Assembly: GCF_000568255.1 (NCBI RefSeq) | Contig: NZ_KK037166.1 | Coordinates: 487,063-526,017 of the forward strand | Source: Kutzneria sp. 744 | GTDB lineage: Bacteria; Actinomycetota; Actinomycetes; Mycobacteriales; Pseudonocardiaceae | Length of the DNA stretch: 38,955 nt | Direction: 5' to 3' | In this document: positions 1 to 9,243 of the stretch, piece by piece | Numbering within the stretch: position 1 is the first letter of the stretch | How the letters are laid out: each line of letters opens with the position of its first letter | Made by a program: the position numbers and the translations under genes | The notes under the pieces: generated by a model | Databases searched by the model: none | Seen by the model: the letters and a program-made list of their open reading frames with translations, nothing else | Told to the model about the DNA's origin: nothing

Positions 1-285
1 CCCGATGTGGACGCCATCTTCGCCGCATCGGACCTGATGGCCGTCGGCGTGCTGCGGGCGCTGAGCCGGGCCGGCCGCCGGGTGCCCGACGACGTCGCCG
101 TGATCGGCTTCGACGACCTGCCCGTCGGACAACACACCGATCCCCCGCTGACCACCGTCCGCCAGCCCGTCGAGGAAATGGGCGCACGCATGACCCGGGA
201 GCTGATCGGCCTCATCGTCGGCGGACCGGTCGCCCCGCGGCGAATCGTGCTCGACACCGAGCTCGTGCTGCGCGCCTCGGCATGA
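1..285 (+). CDS. LacI-family transcriptional regulator, C-terminal part (5' end outside window)
   Basis: The frame is open from base 1, so the gene begins before the window. The visible 94 codons are the end of the periplasmic-binding-protein-like effector domain of LacI/GalR repressors. The sequence FAASDLMAVGVLRAL followed by RVPDDVAVIGFDD and then LTTVRQPVEEMG is the standard order of conserved blocks near the C-terminus of this family. The DNA-binding helix-turn-helix and most of the ligand pocket are not visible, so the inducer cannot be read. It converges on a mannanase gene and lies near the GGTAAACGCTTTCC operator at 1844-1857, so it may control nearby hydrolases; that link is inference. 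The family call is firm. Confidence 0.93.
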   Translation, partial: PDVDAIFAASDLMAVGVLRALSRAGRRVPDDVAVIGFDDLPVGQHTDPPLTTVRQPVEEMGARMTRELIGLIVGGPVAPRRIVLDTELVLRASA

Positions 286-319
286 CCGCGTGATCCGAGG
301 AGACACAACGGCACCAGGC

Positions 320-361
320 GGCCGGCGCGGGCACGTTCGGGACAACGTGCCCGGACCGGCC
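320..361. terminator. Bidirectional hairpin terminator
   Basis: GGGCACGTT (329-337) and AACGTGCCC (344-352) form a perfect 9-bp stem with a 6-nt loop. It is extended by GGCCGG (320-325) pairing with CCGGCC (356-361) across a 3-nt internal loop on each side. It sits between the convergent lacI end and the mannanase end, so it probably stops transcription from both sides. There is no T-tract, as is common in actinomycetes. Confidence 0.7.
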
Positions 362-375
362 GCACCGGTGCTGCC

Positions 376-1365
376 TCAGCCGTGGCTGTAGACGCTCGCT
401 TCCTTGGCGGTGGCCTTGATCCCGTTGGGACCGTTGATGATCCGCCTCCCCCAGGTCGTGAGCTGGCCGGGGTTGAAGTTGTTCGTCATGTCCAGCCGCG
501 AGTCGTTGTTGCCGGCCCACGACCAGCCCAGGTAACCGATGCCCCGAGCCACCGTCTGCGACATGACCGTCTGGTCATCCACCTGGCCCGAGTCGAAGTG
601 CCAGCCGAACTCGCCGACGACCAGCGGCAGCCCCTTGGCCTTGAATGCGTCGAAGTAGGAGGTGATCGACGAGGCGGTGTTGTAGATGGCGTACATGTGC
701 ACCGAAAACACCGTGTTGTGCAGGGAATCGGCGTTCCAGACGGTCTGCGCGTTGTCGCGCATGACGTGGTCCTGATCCTGGCCCCAGTTCGGCGCGTCGA
801 CCATCAGCAGGTTCTGGAAGCCGTTGGCCCGCATGCGGCGCACCGCGTTCGCGGTGGCGTTGGTCCACTGGCCGGGGTTGTTGTTGCCGATCGGCTCGTT
901 GCCGATGTTGATCACGACGTAGCTCTCCTGGCCGACCAGGTTGTGCTTCTGGCCGATCCAGAAGCTCACCGCCTCGTCGAGGGTGGCAGCGGCGCCGTCC
1001 TGGCCGTAGCCGGTGGTGTCGTGCACCTCCAGGACGCAGATCAGCCGGTTGCGCTTGCACTGGGAGACCACGTTGGCCACGTCGGTCGACGGGCCCCACC
1101 GCTTGCCGCTGCCCAGCACCACTCGCACCGTGTTCGCGCCCTGCGCCTTGATGTTCGCGAACGAACTGGTCTGGCTGGGGAACCAGACGTGCGCGTGGCT
1201 GATCCCCCGCATGACGAAGGTCTGCCCGTTGCCCTCGACGATGTCGCGGCCGCTGATGTGCAGCCCCGTCGCGGTGGTGGCGGCGGATGCCGGGGAGACG
1301 GCGGTCAGGACGGAAGTGGCGATGGTGAGCAAGGTCGCGCCGAGAACGGCGAGTGATTTCCTCAT
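376..1365 (-). CDS. Secreted GH5 (subfamily 8-type) endo-beta-1,4-mannanase
   Basis: The product is 329 residues with a Sec signal peptide (basic MRK, hydrophobic to about residue 22, then SPASA before ATT). The body starts GLHISGRDIVEGNGQTFVMR, the usual N-terminus of actinobacterial GH5_8 mannanases. The acid/base Glu is E157 in NIGNEPIG and the nucleophile is E252 in VVGEFGWH; SHAHVWFPSQ (about 56-65) and HDTTGYG (115-121) are further hallmarks. The enzyme should cut internal beta-1,4-mannosyl bonds in mannan or glucomannan outside the cell. There is no carbohydrate-binding module, unlike many homologues that carry CBM2 or CBM10. ATG at 1365 is chosen because GAGGTG lies 4 nt upstream of it and a signal peptide starts there; the longer open frame upstream has no such features. 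Confidence 0.92.
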   Translation of the reverse strand: MRKSLAVLGATLLTIATSVLTAVSPASAATTATGLHISGRDIVEGNGQTFVMRGISHAHVWFPSQTSSFANIKAQGANTVRVVLGSGKRWGPSTDVANVVSQCKRNRLICVLEVHDTTGYGQDGAAATLDEAVSFWIGQKHNLVGQESYVVINIGNEPIGNNNPGQWTNATANAVRRMRANGFQNLLMVDAPNWGQDQDHVMRDNAQTVWNADSLHNTVFSVHMYAIYNTASSITSYFDAFKAKGLPLVVGEFGWHFDSGQVDDQTVMSQTVARGIGYLGWSWAGNNDSRLDMTNNFNPGQLTTWGRRIINGPNGIKATAKEASVYSHG

Positions 1366-1797
1366 TCGCACCTCTGGAGTTGAGGCCCCCGAATTGGGGC
1401 ACGATCGCTGTGTTCGCGGGGAAACGCTGAGATCGCGGGTCCACCCTGGACGACCCACGTCGTAACCACTCGCATCGTGCCGAGTCAACGTGAAGCCGCG
1501 CGTGCCGCGGTCGCCGAACCGTACCGGACACCAGCACGGTAAGAAAGACCGCGAGGTCCACGATGAAGAACGCCGATGCCACACGCACCGGCACACTGAA
1601 ATTTTCACTGGACGCCTACCCGATGGCCGCAGCCCCTTTCGTCGATCGCCGAGGCTCCCTCTGGTGCACACAGGAAGCAAACATCCAGGCACAGCAGCGA
1701 TTCAGTCGACTGCGACGGACACGACGAAGTACAACGGCATCGAGGCGTCGGGCGGCCCGGTCTTCGGCGCGCGTTCACATCCTCGCCCGGGAAGCGG
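1366..1797. other. Intergenic stretch without a supported gene
   Basis: This is the 5' half of the gap between the divergent mannanase and expansin genes. Apart from the mannanase promoter (1460-1488) I see no gene. Open frames crossing it have no ribosome binding site, no signal peptide and no recognisable domain. The remaining part, 1798-1920, holds the expansin promoter module. Confidence 0.6.
1460..1488 (-). promoter_or_regulatory. Probable promoter of the mannanase gene
   Basis: Reading the minus strand, TTGACT (1488-1483) and TTACGA (1465-1460) are separated by 17 bp, about 95 bp upstream of the mannanase ATG. The -35 box is good and the -10 box is fair. The AAACGCT on the plus strand near 1417 resembles half of the LacI-type operator found before the expansin gene, but only one half-site is present. 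Confidence 0.5.
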
Positions 1798-1857
1798 CAA
1801 CCCTTGAAATGATCTCCGCTTGCGGTTTCGATCCCCTCAGCAGGGTAAACGCTTTCC
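1798..1857 (+). promoter_or_regulatory. Promoter/operator module A (before expansin)
   Basis: The block begins CAACCCTTGAA-TGATCT and ends with GGTAAACGCTTTCC (1844-1857), a LacI/GalR-type operator close to the palindrome GGAAAGCGCTTTCC. TTGAAA (1804-1809) followed after 17 bp by TTCGAT is a possible sigma-70-type promoter. The same arrangement with exactly the same 60-bp length recurs at 14823-14882 before the GH43 gene, so both genes probably share one regulator. The operator end is 63 bp before the expansin start. Confidence 0.65.
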
Positions 1858-1920
1858 GCCAACTTCATCGCTCGCGGATGTGTGCCTGCCTCGACTCCAC
1901 CAGAATGGACGGTGCCGATG

Positions 1921-2664
1921 ATGAAGGCGTTCCGGTTCGTCACCCTCGTGACTTCCTTGCTGTTGACCTGTGCGGCACCCGCCGCGGCGTCCGGGCAGGA
2001 CTCAGGTCCACGACCTGCGCATGGCACCTTCTACACGGGAGACCAAGGTGGCGCCTGCGGCTACGGCAACTGGCAGGCGGATCACCCGGGCGAGCTGTCC
2101 ACGGCAGTCAGCAAGGTGCTCTTCAACAACGGCCTGAGCTGTGGAGAGCGATTCACCGTCAGGTGCGTGGACAGCCGCTGGTGTCTGCCCGGGAACCCGG
2201 TGATCACGGTCGAGGTCACCAACTACTGTCCACCGAATCCCAGCCTTCCCAACAACGACGGGGGCTGGTGCAACCCACCGCTCGAACACTTCGACCTCTC
2301 GGAGAAGGCCTTCACCACGATCGCCGAACGACAGGCAGGCATCGTGCCCATCACGTACGTCGAAGCCGGCACCGACGGCCCCTCGCCGCTCCGATTCAAG
2401 ATCGCCGGCAATCCCGACTTCAACCTGGTGCTCGTCGACTCCAACTCACGGTGGAGCACCAACGCCGTATGGATCAAGGGCACCGGCACCGACTGGCTGC
2501 CGATGACCCGGAACTGGGGCATGAACTGGCAGTCGGGCCGGAAGCTCACCGGTCAGGCCCTCAGCTTCAAGGTGACCGACACCCACGGTCGAACGGTGAT
2601 CCGGAACAACGTCTTCCCGGCCGACTGGAAGTTCGGTCAGACCGCCACCGCGGCCGGGTTCTGA
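1921..2664 (+). CDS. Secreted plant-type (alpha-expansin-like) expansin
   Basis: The 247-residue product has a signal peptide (MKAFRFVTLVTSLLLTCAAPAAA). It then shows the two-domain layout of expansins. The first, a GH45-like double-psi barrel, has GGACGYGN (43-50), LSCG (72-75), CLPG (88-91), NYCPPN (101-106), GGWCNPP (114-120) and HFD (123-125). The second, a CBM63-like domain, has NWGMNWQSG (198-206), LTGQALSFKV and WKFGQT (236-241). These are signature blocks of plant alpha-expansins, and the length matches theirs (about 250). Expansins loosen cellulose/hemicellulose networks without hydrolysis. Most bacterial EXLX1-type expansins I know of resemble plant ones much less. Six Cys of the first domain remain; the Cys of the plant GACYE motif is replaced (GERF). 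ATG 1918 is an equally possible start; the ribosome binding site is weak. Confidence 0.9.
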   Translation: MKAFRFVTLVTSLLLTCAAPAAASGQDSGPRPAHGTFYTGDQGGACGYGNWQADHPGELSTAVSKVLFNNGLSCGERFTVRCVDSRWCLPGNPVITVEVTNYCPPNPSLPNNDGGWCNPPLEHFDLSEKAFTTIAERQAGIVPITYVEAGTDGPSPLRFKIAGNPDFNLVLVDSNSRWSTNAVWIKGTGTDWLPMTRNWGMNWQSGRKLTGQALSFKVTDTHGRTVIRNNVFPADWKFGQTATAAGF

Positions 2665-2832
2665 GCCGGCAGGGACGGCAGGACCGCACCTCTCGACCGA
2701 TGTGGCCGCCTGGCTCGCGAGGCCCTACGGCACCTTTGTCACGTCAGTCCGACGGACCGGCTGGTGGTGTCCAGACGGTCCGGAGTGGACAGTGCAGATA
2801 GGTTGTCGGAGTTGGGACTGGCGATGGTGGCC

Positions 2833-4506
2833 CTAGTGGTGCTGGAGGGCGCCGATGTCGGGGACGGTGGGGATGGCGGCGCCGTTGTAGTCGAGGCCGC
2901 CGTTGTTGGCGATGGCGACCCCGGCACGGACGGCCGGCGAGCCGGCGGCGATCAGCCAGTTGAGCCCGGCCGTCAAGTCGGGTCCGGTCGCCGGGGTTCC
3001 GGTTCCACCCGCCGTCGGATGGGCGAACTGAGGGTTGCCGACGACCGGATGACTGTCGCCGGAGGGGATCGTCGGGCCGTTGCCGCCGTACAGGTTGTTG
3101 TGGTAGCTCGCGCCGGAGGTGGTCATCGAGGCGTGGGCGACGCTGGTGTAGAAGATGTTGTTGGTGAACGTGGTCGGGCCGCTGCCGGCGACCATTTGCG
3201 TTCCGGCGGTGTTGTAGACGGTGTTGTTGTACACGTTGGTCACGCTGCCGCTGACGCTGTCCAGCAGGATCTCGGTGTTCCTGTTGTTGGCCAGCACGTT
3301 GTAGCGGACGGTCGCGGTGTCGAACCTGGTGTTGGTGTTGCACGCGCAGGAGAGGTAGCCCACGTTGTTGTCGTGCAGGTAGTTGTACTGGACTACCGCG
3401 TTCGTCACGCCCATGTCGGTGTCCAGCGCGTTGCTGTCGCCACCGCCTGCCTTGACGGTCGTGCCGGTGACCTCGTTGTGCTGAGCGACAACGTGGTCGG
3501 AGTAGTCGAACTCGATGCCCGAGGTGCCGACCCGGTCCACCAGGTTGTTCTGCACCAGCCCGTTGCGCACGTCGTCGATGAGCATGCCGTTGGCGCCGTA
3601 GGCGGTGCCGGCCTGGATGATGTAGTTGCCCTGGATCGTCACGTTCGTGAACGGCGAGTACCTCGAGTCGGTCGCCGAGGTGCGCAGGCCCCAGCCAGTG
3701 GCCTTCGCGCCCGGGGAGGTGCCGGAGTACTGCTTGAGCACGATGCCGCCCCACGAGGTGTTCTCGACCGACGAGTTCTCGATGAGGATGTCGTTGAGGA
3801 TCGTCGGTGTGCCGGGCGGGGCGGCGATGTTCGGCACGGTGGTGTTGAACACGATCCCACCGGTGTTCTTCGCGCGGTCCCAACCCATCTGGAAGTTGAT
3901 TCCTGGCCGGTTGTTCGAGGTCGACCCGCCGACCCAGTTGTCGACGCCGGTCACATCGTGCGCGCGCACACCGTTGATGACGAACCCGGACAGGGTCTGG
4001 CTGTTGTCGCCGCCGATGTGGATCGCGCGGAAGTCCTTCAGGTCCGAGGTCGACTTGCCCGCGTAGTTGGACGCGTCGATGCCGGTGATCGTCCAGTACT
4101 GCTGGTTCCACAACTTCACCGCGTCCGGCACCCGGCCCGCGCCGGCGAACGCGGGCTTGTTCCCGGATCCGTAGCCGCCGATAGTGATCGGCGCGCTCGA
4201 GGTGCCCGAGCCCTTCGGCCACAACTGCCCGGTCCAGGTGTCACCAGCCCGGAAGAGCAGGTGGTCACCCGGATGGAACGTGGTGGCGTTGACCTTCGCC
4301 AGCGACGCCCACGGTGACGTCGCGCTCGTCCCCGAATTCGAATCGATACCGGACGTCGAGACGTAGTACGTGGTGCCGGTGTCGGCCTGGGCGGCCGGCG
4401 CTGCCATGACCCCGACGCCGGCTGTCACGACGGTGACGGCGATCGCGCTCAGGGCGGTGATCGCCGGTGCGCGCCGACGCGATCTGGAGGGGAGGTTCCA
4501 CTTCAT
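2833..4506 (-). CDS. Secreted right-handed parallel beta-helix protein (pectate-lyase-like fold, activity unknown)
   Basis: The product is 557 residues. It has an arginine-containing N-terminus (SRSRRRAP) followed by a hydrophobic segment and AAPAAQADTG, consistent with Tat or Sec export. The mature start TTYYVSTSGIDSNSGTSATSPWASL and the later HLLFRAGDTW and APITIGGYGSG are typical of secreted polysaccharide-active beta-helix proteins. Asn-rich rungs (for example IQGNYIIQAG, VQNNLVDRVG, AQHNEVTGT, NYLHDNNVG) build the helix. I cannot assign a PL or GH family or the catalytic residues. ATG 4506 is chosen because AAAGGTGG precedes it. It is divergent from lacI and shares the GTGATCGATCAC operator with the importer operon, so its product likely generates the sugar that the operon takes up (inference). 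Confidence 0.82.
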   Translation of the reverse strand: MKWNLPSRSRRRAPAITALSAIAVTVVTAGVGVMAAPAAQADTGTTYYVSTSGIDSNSGTSATSPWASLAKVNATTFHPGDHLLFRAGDTWTGQLWPKGSGTSSAPITIGGYGSGNKPAFAGAGRVPDAVKLWNQQYWTITGIDASNYAGKSTSDLKDFRAIHIGGDNSQTLSGFVINGVRAHDVTGVDNWVGGSTSNNRPGINFQMGWDRAKNTGGIVFNTTVPNIAAPPGTPTILNDILIENSSVENTSWGGIVLKQYSGTSPGAKATGWGLRTSATDSRYSPFTNVTIQGNYIIQAGTAYGANGMLIDDVRNGLVQNNLVDRVGTSGIEFDYSDHVVAQHNEVTGTTVKAGGGDSNALDTDMGVTNAVVQYNYLHDNNVGYLSCACNTNTRFDTATVRYNVLANNRNTEILLDSVSGSVTNVYNNTVYNTAGTQMVAGSGPTTFTNNIFYTSVAHASMTTSGASYHNNLYGGNGPTIPSGDSHPVVGNPQFAHPTAGGTGTPATGPDLTAGLNWLIAAGSPAVRAGVAIANNGGLDYNGAAIPTVPDIGALQHH

Positions 4507-4677
4507 TGTGCCACCTTTCGAGAGGGGGTCCGTGCGGTTGCGTGTCACCTGGCGGCCCGACACGGGGCCGGAATTCGCGGCGTAGGGGTATCGGTCGCAG
4601 GCCGAGCGGGCGGGCTCGTCGCCGACACGAAGCGGGCGAACCGGGCACCGTCGGCGCCCGCACGCCGACAACGCGGA

Positions 4678-4706
4678 AGGTAGTGATCGATCACTATGGC
4701 GTCAAG
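4678..4706 (-). promoter_or_regulatory. LacI-controlled promoter of the beta-helix gene
   Basis: On the minus strand TTGACG (4706-4701) is followed after 17 bp by TACCTT (4683-4678). The spacer and -10 region carry a perfect 16-bp palindrome, TAGTGATCGATCACTA (4681-4696). The layout is nearly identical to the importer promoter at 5841-5870. Repressor bound here should block RNA polymerase directly. Confidence 0.8.
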
Positions 4707-4715
4707 AAAAGCCGT

Positions 4716-4727
4716 GTGAACGATCAC
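4716..4727. promoter_or_regulatory. Second operator in the lacI/beta-helix divergent region
   Basis: GTGAACGATCAC differs by one base from the GTGATCGATCAC palindrome. It starts 33 bp from the first operator (4683), about three helical turns, so two dimers would sit on the same DNA face. It lies about 60 bp before the lacI start, which suggests autoregulation. Confidence 0.65.
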
Positions 4728-4788
4728 CTACCATGGGCGTGGCGCGCTCGCGCTCGGATGTAACTTTCACGACGGTTGGAGTCGAGGC

Positions 4789-5805
4789 ATGGCAGGCGAG
4801 CCCGACAGCGGCAAGAAGAGGTCGACGATCTGGGAGGTCGCTCGAGTCGCCGGGGTCTCGCATCAGACGGTGTCGCGGTATCTGCGCAACGAGGGCGGGC
4901 TACGGCCGGCAACCAGGGAGAAGATCGACAAGGCCGTCGCGGAACTGGACTACCGGCCCAACCTCATCGCCCGCTCCATGCGCACCCGGCGCAGCAACCG
5001 GATCGCGATCGTGCTGCCGGAGCTGACGAACTTCGTGCCGATCCCGGTGCTGCGGGGCGCCTCGGCCGCGGCGCGCGCAGCCGGGTACACCACGGACGTG
5101 GTCGGCCTGGAAGGCGACGAGAAGCGTCGGGCGGAGGGCACGCTCTCGCTGCTGGACAGCCAGCAGATCGAAGGGGTGCTCTCCTTCACGCCACTGAGCG
5201 ACCGGGTCATCGAGGCCGCCGGCCGCCGGCCGATCGTGGTCTACGGCGAGTACGACGACCGCATGCACTCCCGGGGCAACCTGGCCGACGGCAAGCCCGC
5301 CGGGATGATCGTGCGGCACCTCGCCGATCTCGGGCACCGGCGGTTCCTGCACGTGGCCGGCGCGGACGACTGGGCCTCGGCGGTCAACCGACGCCAGGTC
5401 TACGAGTTGACGATCGCGGAGCTCGGACTGGAGAGCTACGGGGTGGTCGAGGGCGACTGGTCGATGGCTTCGGGTTACGAGGCGGCCCGCGACCTGCCCG
5501 CCAATTCCGGGGTGACCGCGGTGCTGGCCGCCAACGACTATGTGGCGATGGGCGTGATCCGCGGCTTCCAGGACCGAGGCGTACGGGTGCCGCAGGACGT
5601 CAGCGTGTTCGGCTGGGACAACGAGGAGTTCACCCGGTACTTCCTGCCGAGCATCTCCACCGTCGACTCCGACCGCGAGACGATCGGACGTCAGGCCATG
5701 ACGCGGCTGATCGCGCTGATCCGCGACGAGCCGCAGCCGGCGATCGAGCTGGAGAGCCTGTTCACTCTTGTCCCCCGCGCCTCCAGCGGCCCGCCGCCAC
5801 GGTAG
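4789..5805 (+). CDS. LacI-family repressor of the beta-helix gene and importer operon
   Basis: The 338-residue protein starts with a helix-turn-helix, TIWEVARVAGVSHQTVSRYLRN (about residues 12-33), then the hinge region KAVAELDYRPNLIARSMRTRRS. The sugar-binding-protein-like core ends with VLAANDYVAMGVIRGF, VSVFGWDN and the dimer-region blocks. It is full length. The ligand is unknown; an oligosaccharide or sugar acid released by the neighbouring secreted enzymes is likely. Both flanks carry GTGATCGATCAC palindromes (4681-4727 and 5819-5864), which makes this gene product their obvious reader. The start at 4789 is set by the normal HTH offset; the GAG upstream is a weak ribosome binding site. 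Confidence 0.93.
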   Translation: MAGEPDSGKKRSTIWEVARVAGVSHQTVSRYLRNEGGLRPATREKIDKAVAELDYRPNLIARSMRTRRSNRIAIVLPELTNFVPIPVLRGASAAARAAGYTTDVVGLEGDEKRRAEGTLSLLDSQQIEGVLSFTPLSDRVIEAAGRRPIVVYGEYDDRMHSRGNLADGKPAGMIVRHLADLGHRRFLHVAGADDWASAVNRRQVYELTIAELGLESYGVVEGDWSMASGYEAARDLPANSGVTAVLAANDYVAMGVIRGFQDRGVRVPQDVSVFGWDNEEFTRYFLPSISTVDSDRETIGRQAMTRLIALIRDEPQPAIELESLFTLVPRASSGPPPR

Positions 5806-5818
5806 GACGGCATCGAAG

Positions 5819-5870
5819 GTGATCGATCACCCTCGATACCTTGACGCTGTGGGTGATCGATCACTATCTT
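5819..5870 (+). promoter_or_regulatory. LacI-controlled promoter of the importer operon with two operators
   Basis: Two perfect GTGATCGATCAC palindromes lie at 5819-5830 and 5853-5864, 34 bp apart. TTGACG (5841-5846) and TATCTT (5865-5870) frame an 18-bp spacer that contains the second operator. The first lies just upstream of the -35 box. This is a textbook arrangement for strong repression by a LacI dimer pair. Confidence 0.85.
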
Positions 5871-5939
5871 CGCCCCACACCGTCCGGCCCCGTGTGGTCC
5901 GGCGTCCACGGCACATCGACGTGCCAGGGAAGGACCCCC

Positions 5940-7184
5940 ATGATCCAACGCGCTTCCGCCACCGCGTTGCGAGGCTCGAGAGCACTCGCCGGGGTTGTCG
6001 CCGTGACACTGGCCGCTGCCGCGCTGTCGGCCTGTGGCGCGCCGACCAGCCCATCGTCATCGACTACGACGAGCGCGATGGCGCCGGTCAAACCGTCGAG
6101 CCCGATCAAGCTCACGATCCTGGACGGCGGCGGTGACCTCAAGGGCGGCGGCCAGGCCGCGATCGACGCGTTCGTCAAGGCCAATCCGGACCTGGTCTCG
6201 TCGGTGGACTACCAGACCGCCGCCGGGACCGACGTGACCGGGAAGCTCAAGGCGCAGCAGCTGGGCGGGTCGGTCAGCACCTCGCTCGTGCTCGGCGGCT
6301 CGGACGTGCTCGGCGCCGCGCAGGCGCAACACGTGCTGGCGCAGCAGATTCCCGAGCACTCCGCCGGCCTGCCGGTGCTGGCGAGCATTCAGGACGCCGG
6401 CCGGGCCGGCTTCCAGAAACTGTCGGACGGCTACGGGCTGCTGATCGGCTACGACCAGAACGGGCCGTTCCTCGACTACAACGCCGCGAACCTCAGCGAC
6501 TCGCAGGTGCCGACCACTCCCGAGGCGATCCTGGCGTGGGCCAAGGACCATCCGGGCAAGTTCGGCTACGCGGCCCCGAACAACTCCGGCTCCGGGCGCG
6601 CGTTCATCATGGCGTTGCCGTACATGCTGGGCGACGTCGACCCGTCGGACCCGGTCAAGGGCTGGGACAAGACGTGGGCGTACCTGACGCAGCTCGGCGC
6701 GTACATCAGCAGCTACCCGACCAGTTCGACGCTGCTGGCCCAGCAGTTCGGCAGCGGACAGTTGACGATGATTCCGACGGTCATCTCGCACGACATCTCC
6801 TTCCGGCAGTCGAGCACCTATCCGGCGAACACCGGTATCGCCCTGTTCTCGAAGCAGACGTGGGTCACCGACGGACATTTCGCGATGATTCCGACCGGGG
6901 TCAGCCCGCAGACGCTCTACGTCGACCTGGCGCTGGAGTCCTTCATCGTCTCCCCGCAGGCTCAGGCGATGCGCATGGGCTCAGTGCTCACGAGCGCGAA
7001 CAAGAACGTCACAATCGACGACGCCGGGCCCACGGCGGCCGCGTTCGTGCAGAAGTGGGGGCGTTCGGGCTTCTTCCAGACGGCGTTCCGGACCGGCGCC
7101 GTGCACGCCCCGTTGACGCCGTCGGCCCTACAGAAGGCGTTCGGCCTGTGGCAGCGCAACGTCGGCGCGAAGGTCGGTGGATGA
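5940..7184 (+). CDS. ABC importer substrate-binding lipoprotein (PotD/SBP_bac_6-like)
   Basis: The 414-residue protein has a lipoprotein signal peptide ending in the lipobox LSAC, then a Ser/Thr-rich linker (SSSTTTSAMAP). The mature part (LTILDGGGDLKGGGQAAIDAFVKANP, later SGRAFIMALPYML and ALESFIVSPQAQ) looks like binding proteins of the polyamine/iron/thiamine-type importers rather than the usual CUT1 sugar-binding proteins. AGGGAAGGA upstream fixes the ATG at 5940. It is the first gene of an operon with an ATPase and two permeases and is under a LacI operator. The substrate is unknown; a sugar or sugar acid is inferred from the neighbours. Confidence 0.88.
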   Translation: MIQRASATALRGSRALAGVVAVTLAAAALSACGAPTSPSSSTTTSAMAPVKPSSPIKLTILDGGGDLKGGGQAAIDAFVKANPDLVSSVDYQTAAGTDVTGKLKAQQLGGSVSTSLVLGGSDVLGAAQAQHVLAQQIPEHSAGLPVLASIQDAGRAGFQKLSDGYGLLIGYDQNGPFLDYNAANLSDSQVPTTPEAILAWAKDHPGKFGYAAPNNSGSGRAFIMALPYMLGDVDPSDPVKGWDKTWAYLTQLGAYISSYPTSSTLLAQQFGSGQLTMIPTVISHDISFRQSSTYPANTGIALFSKQTWVTDGHFAMIPTGVSPQTLYVDLALESFIVSPQAQAMRMGSVLTSANKNVTIDDAGPTAAAFVQKWGRSGFFQTAFRTGAVHAPLTPSALQKAFGLWQRNVGAKVGG

Positions 7185-7187
7185 GCG

Positions 7188-8335
<1,148 letters not shown>

Positions 8336-8339
<4 letters not shown>

Positions 8340-9241
8340 CCGAACCGCCCGCCCCCGAACGCATCCCGCGCCAGCCGCTTCGCCACCGGCTGGCCGAGCG
8401 GGGCGTCGACTACTCCCTGCTGCTGCTCGTCCCCGCCGTGGTCGTGATCGCCGGGTTGTTCCTCTACCCGTTCCTCTACGGCATCTCCATCTCCGTCCAG
8501 CCGCAGTCCGGCGGCGGCGCGTTCGCCAACTACACGAACTTCTTCACCGACCCCTACCAGGCCGGCGCCATCGTCAAGACGCTGCGCCTGGCGCTGCCGG
8601 TCGCGCTGGTGAGCGTCGGGCTCGCCGCGCCCCTGGCCTACCGGTGCCGCCGCGATTTCCGCGGCCGCAAGCTGGTCACGCTCGTGGTGATGCTGCCGAT
8701 CACCTTCGGCAGCATCCTGATCGCGCAGGGCATGCCGCGCGTCTTCTCGCCGTACGGCTGGGTGAATCTACTGTTCAAGGCGGTCGGTCTGCCGCAGGTG
8801 AACCTGCTCTACAACTACTGGGGCACGTTCATCGCCGCGGTGCTCACCGCCCTGCCGCTCGTGTTCCTGCTGCTGATGGGAATCTTCGGCGGCATCGACC
8901 GCTCCCTCGAACACGCCGCCGCCACGCTCGGCGCGGGCCGGGCCGCCCGCTTCTGGCGGATCATCCTGCCGCTCGCCGCCCCCGGCCTGCTGACCACGTT
9001 CATGCTCGCCTGCGTCGAAGCGTTCGCGATCTTCCCGTCCGCCATCCTCGTCGGCCAGCCGGACAACCAGACCCACGTGCTGACCATCCCGATCTACCAG
9101 GCCGCCTCCCAGAATTCGGACTACACCCAGGCCTCGGCCATCGCCGTCGTGCTCACCGTGATCGAGCTGCTGATCCTCGGCCTCGCCGTGCTCGTCCGCG
9201 GCCGGCTGTTCCGGGGCCCGGCCACCGGAGGGAAGGGCTGA
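8336..9241 (+). CDS. ABC importer permease (PotB-like)
   Basis: The 301-residue integral membrane protein has a predicted first helix LLLLVPAVVVIAGLFLYPFLYG and five further hydrophobic segments. The cytoplasmic coupling motif for the ATPase is EHAAATLGAGRAARFWRIILP, the EAA loop. The NYTNFFTDPY segment after the first helix is typical of PotB/PotH-like permeases. It overlaps the ATPase stop by 4 nt and is followed 2 nt later by the second permease, so both subunits are made together. Confidence 0.93.
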
Positions 9242-9243
9242 CC

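Noticed and set aside
382-1356. Long plus-strand open frame opposite the mannanase
   Set aside because: It is the GC-rich antisense shadow of a clear GH5 gene; no ribosome binding site and no recognisable domain.
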